Source: Agrobacterium cavarae | GTDB lineage: Bacteria; Pseudomonadota; Alphaproteobacteria; Rhizobiales; Rhizobiaceae | Direction of reading: 5' to 3' | Assembly: GCF_004310285.1 (NCBI RefSeq) | Contig: NZ_SISF01000032.1 | Coordinates: 310,001-374,000 of the forward strand | Length of the DNA stretch: 64,000 nucleotides | Shown: positions 17,385 through 24,965 of the stretch, in pieces | Numbering within the stretch: position 1 is the stretch's first letter | How the letters are laid out: each line of letters opens with the position of its first letter | Notes under the pieces: model-generated | Seen by the model: the letters and a program-made list of their open reading frames with translations, nothing else | The model's database searches: none | What the model was told of the DNA's origin: nothing | Made by a program: the position numbers and the translations under genes

Positions 17385-18608
17385 ATGCCGCGCGTTCGAA
17401 ACCTGCTGACCACCACAATTCTGTCTGCCATCCTTGCCGTTCCCAGCTACGCCTTGGCGCAATCTGCGAGCCCTGTAGAAACGAACCCACCGCATGGGAC
17501 GAACCAGAAGCCCGCTTTTGAAGGACAGACACGCGCACCACAGCCCGACAAAATGCCGTCGCTGCAAAAGACCGTTGTTGCCGATGACCTTCCCCATCTC
17601 TGGTCGATGGCTCTCCTGCCAGATGGCCGCATGCTGGTCCTGGCGAAGGAAGGGGCCATGCACATCGTGAAGGACGGCAAGGCAGGACCTGCGATCGAAG
17701 GTGTGCCTGAAGTCGCTTCCGACGGACAGGGTGGCCTTCTCGACATTGCGTTGGCGCCTGATTTCGAAACGTCCGGGATGATCTACTTCTCCTTCTCCGA
17801 ACCGCGCGATGGCGGCAACGGCACGTCGGTGGCTTCGGCAAAGCTGGTGGAGAAGGATGGCACGGCAGCGCTTGAGAACACCAGCGTCATCTTCCGTCAA
17901 ACGCCCACATACGACGGAGACAAGCACTTCGGCTCTCGTCTCGTCTTCGGCAATAATGGCGAGCTTTATGTCACCGTTGGCGAGCGTTCCGACAAGGAGC
18001 CACGCGTCCAGGCGCAGGATCTCTCCAGCGGACTGGGCAAGGTGTTCCGCATCGACACCAGCGGCAAGGCGCTCCAGGATAATCCCTTTGTCGGCCGCGA
18101 AAACGCCCTGCCCGAAATCTGGAGCTACGGCCACCGCAACATTCAATCCGCCGCCCTCGACAGCGAAGGGCGCCTTTGGACCGTCGAACACGGTCCAAAG
18201 GGCGGTGATGAGTTGAACCTTCCAAAGGCTGGACTGAATTATGGCTGGCCGGTCATCACCTACGGCATCGAATATAGCGGCGACAAGGTGGGTGAAGGCG
18301 CGACCGCCAAGGAAGGCATGGAGCAGCCCACCTACTACTGGGATCCGGTCGTCGGCCCCTCCGGCATGGTCTACTATAATGGCGATGCCATTCCGGAGTG
18401 GAAGGGCTCGTTCCTGATCGGCGGCCTGGTCACCCAGGGTCTCGTGGTGCTGAAGATGGACGGCGACAAGGTGGTTTCGGAAGGCCGTCTGCCGCTGGAA
18501 GCGCGCATCCGCGATGTCGAGCTCGGCAAGGACGGCGCAATCTACGCCGTGACCGAAGAGCGCGGCGGCGGCAAGTCACAGATCATCCGTCTGGCGCCGG
18601 ACGCCTGA
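17385..18608 (+). CDS. Secreted PQQ-dependent aldose sugar dehydrogenase (YliI/Asd-like)
   Basis: This 407-residue protein has a signal peptide (about 26 residues, cut near SYALAQ) and then a six-bladed beta-propeller of the glucose/sorbosone dehydrogenase family. Typical blade motifs are seen: HLWSMALLPDGRMLVLAKEG, GGLLDIALAPDF, SRLVFGNNGELYVTVGER, GHRNIQSAALD and EHGPKGGDELN. E. coli YliI oxidises aldose sugars in the periplasm using PQQ. ATG 17385 was chosen over ATG 17346 because GGAAGGGAG lies 4 bases upstream and the signal peptide then has normal length. A TTGACG at 17311-17316 could be a -35 element. It is a single-gene unit closed by a terminator. Confidence 0.85.
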   Translation: MPRVRNLLTTTILSAILAVPSYALAQSASPVETNPPHGTNQKPAFEGQTRAPQPDKMPSLQKTVVADDLPHLWSMALLPDGRMLVLAKEGAMHIVKDGKAGPAIEGVPEVASDGQGGLLDIALAPDFETSGMIYFSFSEPRDGGNGTSVASAKLVEKDGTAALENTSVIFRQTPTYDGDKHFGSRLVFGNNGELYVTVGERSDKEPRVQAQDLSSGLGKVFRIDTSGKALQDNPFVGRENALPEIWSYGHRNIQSAALDSEGRLWTVEHGPKGGDELNLPKAGLNYGWPVITYGIEYSGDKVGEGATAKEGMEQPTYYWDPVVGPSGMVYYNGDAIPEWKGSFLIGGLVTQGLVVLKMDGDKVVSEGRLPLEARIRDVELGKDGAIYAVTEERGGGKSQIIRLAPDA

Positions 18609-18631
18609 TCCTCCGGAGTCTGATCAAATTC

Positions 18632-18661
18632 AAAGGAGCGGGCATGTCCCGCTCCTTTTTC
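18632..18661 (+). terminator. Rho-independent terminator after the sugar dehydrogenase gene
   Basis: Perfect 11-base stem AAAGGAGCGGG (18632-18642) pairs with CCCGCTCCTTT (18648-18658) around a CATGT loop and runs into five T. Because the stem starts with A residues it may also work from the other strand. Confidence 0.9.
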
Positions 18662-18720
18662 TGGAACGGACACCTGTTCAGCGCAGTTATTTGGGAAAAC
18701 TCGAAGGCAGCGCCAAAATC

Positions 18721-19737
18721 ATGAACCAGCATCCCGCCCGGCTCCTCAAGAAAATCGGCCTAACCTATGTCAGCGACCAGGAACCCGGCATCGCCCGTGA
18801 GCGGCGCGGTAAGGGATTCTCCTACAGGCTTCCAGACGGAACGCTGCTTTCCGACAAGATCGAAATTACACGCATACGGTCACTCGCCATCCCGCCCGCC
18901 TATCAACGCGTCTGGATCTGCATCGAGCCATCGGGCCATCTCCAGGCGACCGGCTTCGATGCGAGAGGGCGAAAGCAGTATCGCTATCACGTCGACTGGC
19001 ACGCATTTCGCGGTGAAACCAAGTTCTTCCAGCTGAAGTCGTTCGGCGAGGCATTGCCCGCCATTCGCCGCCGGGCGCTTTCCGATATCGAGAAGGACAT
19101 CAACAGCCAGAACAGAACGCTCGCAGCATTGGTTCTTCTTCTTGACGCCGCCTATCTACGCGTCGGCAACAAGACCTATCTTGAAAGCAACGGCACCTAT
19201 GGTGCAACGACACTTCTGAAGCGCCATGTGTCGCTCGGCGAGACGATTGAACTCCGTTTTATCGCCAAGGGTGGACAGAAGGTGCGCCGCAGCCTTCGGC
19301 ACCCAAAGCTGCAAAAGATTCTGGAAGAGATCGCCGATCTGCCCGGCAAGCAGCTTTTCGTTTGGCAGGATGAAAACCACATGGTCCATCCCATCGATTC
19401 CAGCGCGCTCAACAGCTACCTGTCTGAAACAGCGGGAGAAGGCATTTCAGCCAAGACCTTCCGCACCTGGGGTGGCACGCTGGCTGGCTTTTGCCATGCT
19501 GCCGAGCGCCTCGCGAGCGGTAGCACGCCGACCATCAAGAGCATCTGCGAGGCAGCGGCAGAAGAGCTTTCCAACACGCCAGCCATCTGCCGCAAAAGCT
19601 ATGTCCACCCATCTGTACTGGATCTTGCCACCGAGCCTAAAGCAATCAAACGGCTTGAGACCGTTTTGGAAACGCCGACAAAAGCCATATCGGGGCTAAG
19701 GGCAGACGAGCGTCGGCTTATCTCCTATCTCACCTAA
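18721..19737 (+). CDS. Bacterial DNA topoisomerase IB
   Basis: This 338-residue enzyme is of the poxvirus-like type IB topoisomerase family, which relaxes supercoils through a 3'-phosphotyrosyl intermediate. Visible features are IPPAYQRVWIC in the N-terminal domain, DAYLRVGN-type residues (LLDAAYLRVGNKTYL), the KTFRTWGGT motif with an active-site Arg, and AICRKSYVHP with the nucleophile Tyr 294. Length is normal for bacterial members. The frame is open from a TTG at 18691, but ATG 18721 is the more likely start. It stands alone between the terminator and the eptA-like gene. Its physiological role in bacteria that also have topoisomerase IA is unclear. Confidence 0.88.
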   Translation: MNQHPARLLKKIGLTYVSDQEPGIARERRGKGFSYRLPDGTLLSDKIEITRIRSLAIPPAYQRVWICIEPSGHLQATGFDARGRKQYRYHVDWHAFRGETKFFQLKSFGEALPAIRRRALSDIEKDINSQNRTLAALVLLLDAAYLRVGNKTYLESNGTYGATTLLKRHVSLGETIELRFIAKGGQKVRRSLRHPKLQKILEEIADLPGKQLFVWQDENHMVHPIDSSALNSYLSETAGEGISAKTFRTWGGTLAGFCHAAERLASGSTPTIKSICEAAAEELSNTPAICRKSYVHPSVLDLATEPKAIKRLETVLETPTKAISGLRADERRLISYLT

Positions 19738-19875
19738 TTAAGAACTATCTTGATAACCAGATTGATCCGTTCAGTCTCGTGTCAGCAAATCTCTCCAGAA
19801 GGCCTTCATTAGCCGGAAAAGTAAAAAGCGCGCATGCGCATCCGGTACATTGATTGGCACGAGGAGAATGGGCGC

Positions 19876-21531
19876 GTGGCACCATTGACGGATCACCTGG
19901 ACAGCAGCAGACTTCGCCGTCCTGAAATTGGCAGCATTACATTGAGCATTATCACCGCTCTGTATTTGCTGTTCTTCATGAACCAGACATTCTGGTCGAA
20001 GGTGAACACCCATCTGTCTGCCTATCCTGCCGCGATCTACGCGCTCTATGTGGCCATAGGAGCGCTTTTTGCTGCCCTCCTCATCACCTTCTCGGCCAAG
20101 TACGTCATGAAGCCGGTTCTGATGGTGGTGATCGTCATTTCCGCGCTCTGCTCCTGGTTCATGGATCGCTTCGGTGCGGTGATCGACCGCGACATGGTGC
20201 GCAATGCCTTCGAGACCACCACCGGCGAAGCGAACAATCTGATCACCTCCGCCTTCCTTCTGCACATGGCGATCTACGCGCTCCTTCCCATCGTCCTTCT
20301 TGCTTTCGTGCGCATCCGCCACCGCCCGATCCTTGGAAAGCTGTTCTGGAATACGCTGAGCGTGATCGCCTGCCTCGTCATCATTGGCGGCATGGCCGCG
20401 ATGAATTCCAAGACGTTCACCACAGCGATCCGTCAGCACCGGGATATCGTCAAAAGCCTCAATCCAATTTCGCCGATGTTCGCCACGGCGCATTACTTCC
20501 AGATCGCCAACAAGGAAGCGCAGTTGACGGTGACGCAGAGCGGTCTCGATGCGAAGGTACAGCCTCCTGTCGTTGCGGTCGGTAAGCCGCGTGTGACCGT
20601 GGTCGTGGCAGGGGAAACCGCGCGTGCTGCCAATTTCTCGCTGAATGGCTATGGCCGCGAAACCAACCCCGAACTCAAAAAGAGAGACGTGTTCTATTTT
20701 CCGAGCACGGTCAGTTGCGGCACCTCCACGGCAATCTCACTTCCCTGCATGTTCTCGAAGTTCACCCGCTCGGAATATACCCACAGCAAGGCCCTCTCCA
20801 ATGAGAACCTCATGGATGTTCTGGTGCATGCCGGGGTCGATGCGCAGTGGCTGGACAACGATACCGGAAGCAAGGGCGTAGCGGATCGCATTCCCTATTT
20901 CGATCTGAGCGCCACCCGTGACGCCACCTTCTGCAAGACCGGCGAATGCAGCGACGACATCTTCCTCGACAGGCTCGACAGTTGGCTCGACCGCGTCACC
21001 AAGGACAGCGTCATCGTGATCCACCAGCTTGGCAGCCACGGTCCGTCCTACTACCTCCGTTATGGCGATCAGTTCAGGACATTCACGCCGGATTGCCGCA
21101 CCTCGGAGCTCGGCAATTGCAAGGACGAAGAGATCGTCAACGCCTACGACAATACGATCCTCTATACCGACCATTTCCTCTCTGCCATCATCGACAAGCT
21201 GAAGGCCCGCTCCGACAAGCTTGCGACCGGCATGCTCTATGCCTCCGACCATGGCGAGTCGCTTGGCGAAAACGGTCTCTATCTCCATGGTGCGCCTTAC
21301 ATGTTGGCACCGGCAGAGCAGACCCATGTGCCCTTCCTGGTATGGATGGACAATGACTTCGCACGTTCCATGGGTGTCGACCGGGCCTGCCTTGCCGATG
21401 AGGCAAAGGCCGGTGGCAAATCCCACGACAATTTCTTCCATAGCATTCTCGGGATGATGAACGTCTCCACCTCGGTCTATGACCCGTCGCTCGACGTGTT
21501 CCACACCTGCCAGTCGAAGCCCGCGACATGA
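19876..21531 (+). CDS. eptA: Lipid A phosphoethanolamine transferase (EptA/MCR family)
   Basis: This is a 551-residue inner membrane enzyme: five membrane helices in the first 190 residues, then a periplasmic sulfatase-like domain. The nucleophile Thr falls at residue 285 in VSCGTSTAISLPC. Metal ligands are seen in VVAGETARAANFS, ASDHGESLGENGLYLHG and the following His, and cysteine pairs (RDATFCKTGEC) suit the disulfides of this family. It adds phosphoethanolamine to lipid A, lowering its negative charge. I chose GTG 19876, nine bases after GGAG, over ATG 19834, which has no ribosome site. A two-component system follows 67 bases later, as in pmrCAB-type loci. Confidence 0.87.
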   Translation: MAPLTDHLDSSRLRRPEIGSITLSIITALYLLFFMNQTFWSKVNTHLSAYPAAIYALYVAIGALFAALLITFSAKYVMKPVLMVVIVISALCSWFMDRFGAVIDRDMVRNAFETTTGEANNLITSAFLLHMAIYALLPIVLLAFVRIRHRPILGKLFWNTLSVIACLVIIGGMAAMNSKTFTTAIRQHRDIVKSLNPISPMFATAHYFQIANKEAQLTVTQSGLDAKVQPPVVAVGKPRVTVVVAGETARAANFSLNGYGRETNPELKKRDVFYFPSTVSCGTSTAISLPCMFSKFTRSEYTHSKALSNENLMDVLVHAGVDAQWLDNDTGSKGVADRIPYFDLSATRDATFCKTGECSDDIFLDRLDSWLDRVTKDSVIVIHQLGSHGPSYYLRYGDQFRTFTPDCRTSELGNCKDEEIVNAYDNTILYTDHFLSAIIDKLKARSDKLATGMLYASDHGESLGENGLYLHGAPYMLAPAEQTHVPFLVWMDNDFARSMGVDRACLADEAKAGGKSHDNFFHSILGMMNVSTSVYDPSLDVFHTCQSKPAT

Positions 21532-21598
21532 TGCGCCTGTGCCTTGACGACGAACCGCACGAAGCGATACGCATTGGCAGTTCGGGAGTGAGGTCGGT

Positions 21599-22252
21599 GT
21601 GCGCGTTCTGCTGGTTGAAGACGATCATGTGCTGGGAGAAGCACTAAGGGATCACGTGGCGGCAGCAGGGCATGCCGTGGATTGGTTCAAGACATTGGGC
21701 GAAGCCATGGCCGCGACCGAGACCGTGAGCTATGGTCTCATCCTGCTGGACTTGCGTCTTCCCGATGGCGAGGGGCTCGGCCTCTTGCGGGCATTGCGAA
21801 AAGCGAACAATGCCGTCCCCGTGATCATCCTGACTGCCCATGATCAGGTCTCAGACCGGATCGAAGGCCTGAATGCCGGGGCGGACGACTATCTGGTCAA
21901 ACCGTTCAATCTTGGCGAACTGACAGCCCGGATGCTTGCCGTGTCCCGCCGTTACGAGGGACGCTCGACGCCGATCGTCAGATTGCCAGGTATTGAAATC
22001 GATCAGGCGGCGAAAAGTATTACGGTCAACGACCGCTCACTGACGCTGAGTGCGCGGGAATGGGCGGTGCTGGAAAAGCTCGTCGAGAGACCGGGCGCGC
22101 TGATCTCGAAAGCGCAGCTGCAGGAAACCTTGTATGAGTTCGGCGCTGAAATCGAAAGCAACACTGTCGAGGTCTATATCAGTCGGCTGCGCAAGAAGAT
22201 CGGTTCGGATCGCGTGGAAACCGTAAGAGGGCTTGGTTATACAATTCGCTGA
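21599..22252 (+). CDS. OmpR-family response regulator (PmrA/QseB-like)
   Basis: This 217-residue protein has an N-terminal receiver domain (VLLVEDDHVLGEAL, phospho-acceptor Asp 51 in LILLDLRLPDG, Lys in DDYLVKPFNLGEL) and a C-terminal winged-helix DNA-binding domain (SAREWAVLEKLVERPG, NTVEVYISRLRKKIGSDRVETVRGLGY). It starts with GTG, six bases after GAGG. Placement directly after the eptA gene and before a sensor kinase suggests that it controls eptA and outer membrane charge, as PmrA does; this is inference from order. Confidence 0.85.
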   Translation: MRVLLVEDDHVLGEALRDHVAAAGHAVDWFKTLGEAMAATETVSYGLILLDLRLPDGEGLGLLRALRKANNAVPVIILTAHDQVSDRIEGLNAGADDYLVKPFNLGELTARMLAVSRRYEGRSTPIVRLPGIEIDQAAKSITVNDRSLTLSAREWAVLEKLVERPGALISKAQLQETLYEFGAEIESNTVEVYISRLRKKIGSDRVETVRGLGYTIR

Positions 22253-23603
22253 TCTCATACCGTTTAAAACGGGGCCTCGTAAAACGAGCATGACGCGCCG
22301 GATGGTGCTCGCGCTGGTCAGCGTGCTGGCTATTTCCTGGATGGTCGCATCTGCCCTTGGCGTGATGGTCATGGAGGAAGAGTTTGCTGAAATCTTCGAC
22401 AGCGGCGTTCAGGAAACAGCCGACCGGCTGCTACCGCTCGTCGCAGAGGATCTTCGCGAACGCAGCCCCGAAGCGCAACGGCGTCTCGGCCAGCCGACGA
22501 CCGGCTCGGAATATCTGACCTATCAGGTGCGCGATCGCGACGGTGCTGTTTTGCTGCACTCTCATGAGAGCGCCAGAGAAGGCTTCGATGTGCCACTGAG
22601 GCCTGGTTTTGCCGATACGGATACCCAACGAATTTACACCGTGGTCACGCCGGAGGGAGATCTCTATCTTCAGGTGGCCGACGCTTTCGCCAATCGCCGC
22701 GAAGCGATTGAGGAAGCGTCCACGGCGCTCATCCTTCCCGTCCTAGTTCTCATCCCGGCCAGCATCATTGCCGTCATTCTCGTCATCCGTCGCACGTTGG
22801 TGCCGATCCAGACGCTGAGAGACGACATTGCCCGCAAGGATGGCGGCAATCTTGCGCCGGTCGATTCCGGTTGCCTTCCGACAGAGCTGGATCCGATCGC
22901 CCGCTCGGTCAATCTGCTGCTCGAGAGGTTGCGTTCAGCGCTAGAGGCAGAGCGTTCCTTCGCCTCCAACAGCGCGCATGAATTGCGAACGCCGATTGCC
23001 GGAGCGCTTGCCCAGGCGCAGCGTCTGAAGGCAGATATTCCACCACACCTTGCCCCGCGTGTCGATCAGATCGAATTGTCGCTCTCCAATCTCGCGCAAC
23101 TGTCCGAGAAGCTTTTGCAAATGTCGCGCGCGGAGGCCGGTATCGGCATTTCCGATACGATCATCGATCTTCTCCCGGTACTGGAACTCGTGGTAGAGGA
23201 TATGAGCCGCTCAGAACTTGGCGCCGGACGCATCCACCTGCACCTCCCAGAGGACGGGCCGCTGAAAGCCAAGGTCGATCCGGACGCTTTCGGTATCGTC
23301 ATTCGAAATCTCCTGGAAAATGCGCTGACGCATAGTCCCGAAGATTCGCCGGTCGATATCTATGTCGATAAGAACAGGTCCATTCGGATCGTCAATGACG
23401 GGACGCCGATCGATCCAGCACTCCTGCCGAGACTGACAACCCGCTTCATGCGCGGCCAAACCCAGGCGTCTGGGTCCGGTCTCGGCCTTGCGATCGTCGA
23501 CAATCTGGCAAAGCGCATGAATGCGTCGCTCACACTATCCTCGCCCGCCCCAGGTCGAGAACAGGGCTTCGAAGCGAAGATCGATCTGCCGAAGCAGGCG
23601 TGA
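22233..23603 (+). CDS. Membrane sensor histidine kinase (PmrB/QseC-like)
   Basis: This is an inner membrane sensor of about 437-456 residues: a first membrane helix, a periplasmic domain of about 120 residues containing EEFAEIFDSGVQETADRLLP, a second helix (LILPVLVLIPASIIAVILVI), a HAMP-like linker, then the H box SNSAHELRTPIAGALAQ with the phospho-His and an ATPase domain with N box and GSGLGLAIV. The reading frame begins at TTG 22233, overlapping the regulator gene by 20 bases. ATG 22290 is an alternative start; neither has a strong ribosome site. It is the likely partner of the preceding regulator. Confidence 0.83.
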   Translation: MVIQFADLIPFKTGPRKTSMTRRMVLALVSVLAISWMVASALGVMVMEEEFAEIFDSGVQETADRLLPLVAEDLRERSPEAQRRLGQPTTGSEYLTYQVRDRDGAVLLHSHESAREGFDVPLRPGFADTDTQRIYTVVTPEGDLYLQVADAFANRREAIEEASTALILPVLVLIPASIIAVILVIRRTLVPIQTLRDDIARKDGGNLAPVDSGCLPTELDPIARSVNLLLERLRSALEAERSFASNSAHELRTPIAGALAQAQRLKADIPPHLAPRVDQIELSLSNLAQLSEKLLQMSRAEAGIGISDTIIDLLPVLELVVEDMSRSELGAGRIHLHLPEDGPLKAKVDPDAFGIVIRNLLENALTHSPEDSPVDIYVDKNRSIRIVNDGTPIDPALLPRLTTRFMRGQTQASGSGLGLAIVDNLAKRMNASLTLSSPAPGREQGFEAKIDLPKQA

Positions 23604-23650
23604 GGCCCAGGAGATGATTCCAAGGCCTCTTAGACTTTAATCTTCTTGGA

Positions 23651-23695
23651 TGTGAACATCGGTTGAATGTAAACATCGGTTGAAAGTGAACAGCC
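23651..23695. repeat. 17-base tandem direct repeat before the y4cF-like gene
   Basis: TGTGAACATCGGTTGAA (23651-23667) is repeated at once as TGTAAACATCGGTTGAA (23668-23684), with one mismatch. A third, partial unit AGTGAACAG follows. It sits in the short gap between the sensor kinase and the y4cF-like gene, about 50 bases before the latter. Regular spacing suggests repeated binding sites or slippage; no known family is recognised. Confidence 0.6.
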
Positions 23696-23735
23696 AGGAT
23701 TGCTTTCATTCCGGTCTGTCCTTTAAGTGATTCCA

Positions 23736-24836
23736 ATGACCTATGAGTTCTCCTTATTGAAAGCCACAAGGCTCCTGCAGTCCGTGACGCGGGCTGGCGA
23801 GGCTTTGGCGCGTCTCGATGAAAGGGTCAGCCGATCTCCGATCAGAGACGGATTTCTGCAGCGACAGAACTTCCATGATGCCGTTTCCTCGCTTTGGGTC
23901 GATGGAGAACTGGTCCATGTCGAGGATCTCGTCTTGCACGATGCACGTATGGACATTCGAGCCCCGACGAACGAGATCGTCAATGCCCACCGCATTCTGA
24001 GGGCAAGGCGGCTGATGGAAAGTCATCCGCCGCAATGGGCGCTGAGCGATCACGGCATCGACCTCCTTCGCGGAAAGAACGTCCAGCCGCAGGCCGCCCC
24101 ATCAAACCTGGTTTCGGATGGCGAAGAGGCGGACTTCGAAGAGCCAGACGATGCGGACAAAGCTCTTGCCGATGAGTTGGCTCAGATGGACGCCGTGCTG
24201 TCACGCAGCACCGCTCTTGTCGCAGATGCCTTGAGCTATCGCAGCCAGTCGGAGACGTCGATCCACAGCCCTGCCGGCGAACAGTCCGATGAGGATAGCG
24301 AAGAAGAACGACTTCATCGGTGGCGGAAGCTTGTCGATCGCTATTCGGACTATCCGGCGGCGCTGCAGGCTGCCATTCTTCTCGATGCCTGGCGCGATAT
24401 CCAGGTTTCAGACCGAAGCCCGTGGCTGGGTCGGCAACTCTCAGCCGCGTCGCTGCGTGCCAGTGGTTTAACGATCCTGCCAGCGCTCAACAGCGGACTT
24501 CGCGCCATTCACAGAGAACGGCGCCATTCGCGCGATCAGGAAGAACGACTGGTCGCGATCCTTGATGGAATGATCGAGGCGGCCGAACTCGGCATGAAGG
24601 AACACGACCGTCTTCTGAACGGCAAAAGCCGGATGGAAAGACGGTTGGTCGGAAAGCGGTCAAATTCGCGACTGCCGGATCTGGTCGAACTGGTTCTGGC
24701 AAACCCAGTCGTCTCCACATCCATGATCGTCAAGGAACTTGGTACCACGCCACAGGGCGCGATGGTCCTTGCCAACCAGCTGGAGCTGCGCGAAATGACG
24801 GGTCGCGGACGTTTCAGGGCCTGGGGGATTTTGTAA
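23736..24836 (+). CDS. DUF1612/helix-turn-helix protein (Y4cF / RHE_PE00001 family)
   Basis: This 366-residue cytoplasmic protein has two parts. The N-terminal part is a mixed helical region with FLQRQNFHDAVSSLWVDGELVHVEDLVLHDA. A very acidic, low-complexity linker follows (about residues 125-190). The C-terminal part, RERRHSRDQEERLVAILDGM and then LVELVLANPVVSTSMIVKEL, looks like a winged-helix DNA-binding domain. I recognise it as the rhizobial family typified by Y4cF of the Rhizobium NGR234 symbiotic plasmid, whose function is unknown. ATG 23736 was preferred over GTG 23727. It lies downstream of a tandem repeat and upstream of a palindromic element, so it may be a mobile or plasmid-derived cassette. 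Confidence 0.7.
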   Translation: MTYEFSLLKATRLLQSVTRAGEALARLDERVSRSPIRDGFLQRQNFHDAVSSLWVDGELVHVEDLVLHDARMDIRAPTNEIVNAHRILRARRLMESHPPQWALSDHGIDLLRGKNVQPQAAPSNLVSDGEEADFEEPDDADKALADELAQMDAVLSRSTALVADALSYRSQSETSIHSPAGEQSDEDSEEERLHRWRKLVDRYSDYPAALQAAILLDAWRDIQVSDRSPWLGRQLSAASLRASGLTILPALNSGLRAIHRERRHSRDQEERLVAILDGMIEAAELGMKEHDRLLNGKSRMERRLVGKRSNSRLPDLVELVLANPVVSTSMIVKELGTTPQGAMVLANQLELREMTGRGRFRAWGIL

Positions 24837-24852
24837 GCTCCTCGCCGCTACG

Positions 24853-24896
24853 GCATCGGCCCGAAAATCGGAACCGATTTCTGGAAAGCACGATGC
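24853..24896. repeat. Palindromic intergenic element
   Basis: Nested inverted repeats GCATCG (24853-24858) with CGATGC (24891-24896) and AAATCGG (24865-24871) with CCGATTT (24874-24880) lie between two convergent genes. From memory, this GCATCGG-CGAAAATCGGAACCGATTT pattern recurs between genes in many Rhizobiales genomes. The recurrence should be checked by search. Confidence 0.45.
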
Positions 24897-24913
24897 GTCG
24901 AATCAAAAAGATA

Positions 24914-24946
24914 AAGCCCCGTGCGTACCAAAGGATGCAAGGGGCT
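24914..24946 (-). terminator. Possible terminator after the chemoreceptor gene
   Basis: Read on the minus strand, AGCCCCTTGCAT and a GTGCGTAC-region arm with GGGGCTT can form an imperfect stem, followed by TTATCTTTTT. It lies 20 bases after the chemoreceptor stop. The stem is imperfect with a large loop, so this is tentative. Confidence 0.4.
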
Positions 24947-24965
24947 CTCGTTTCTAAATCGCAGA

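Noticed and set aside
23651..23695. Possible start of a CRISPR array
   Set aside because: The repeats are directly adjacent with no spacers and only 2.5 units; no cas gene nearby.
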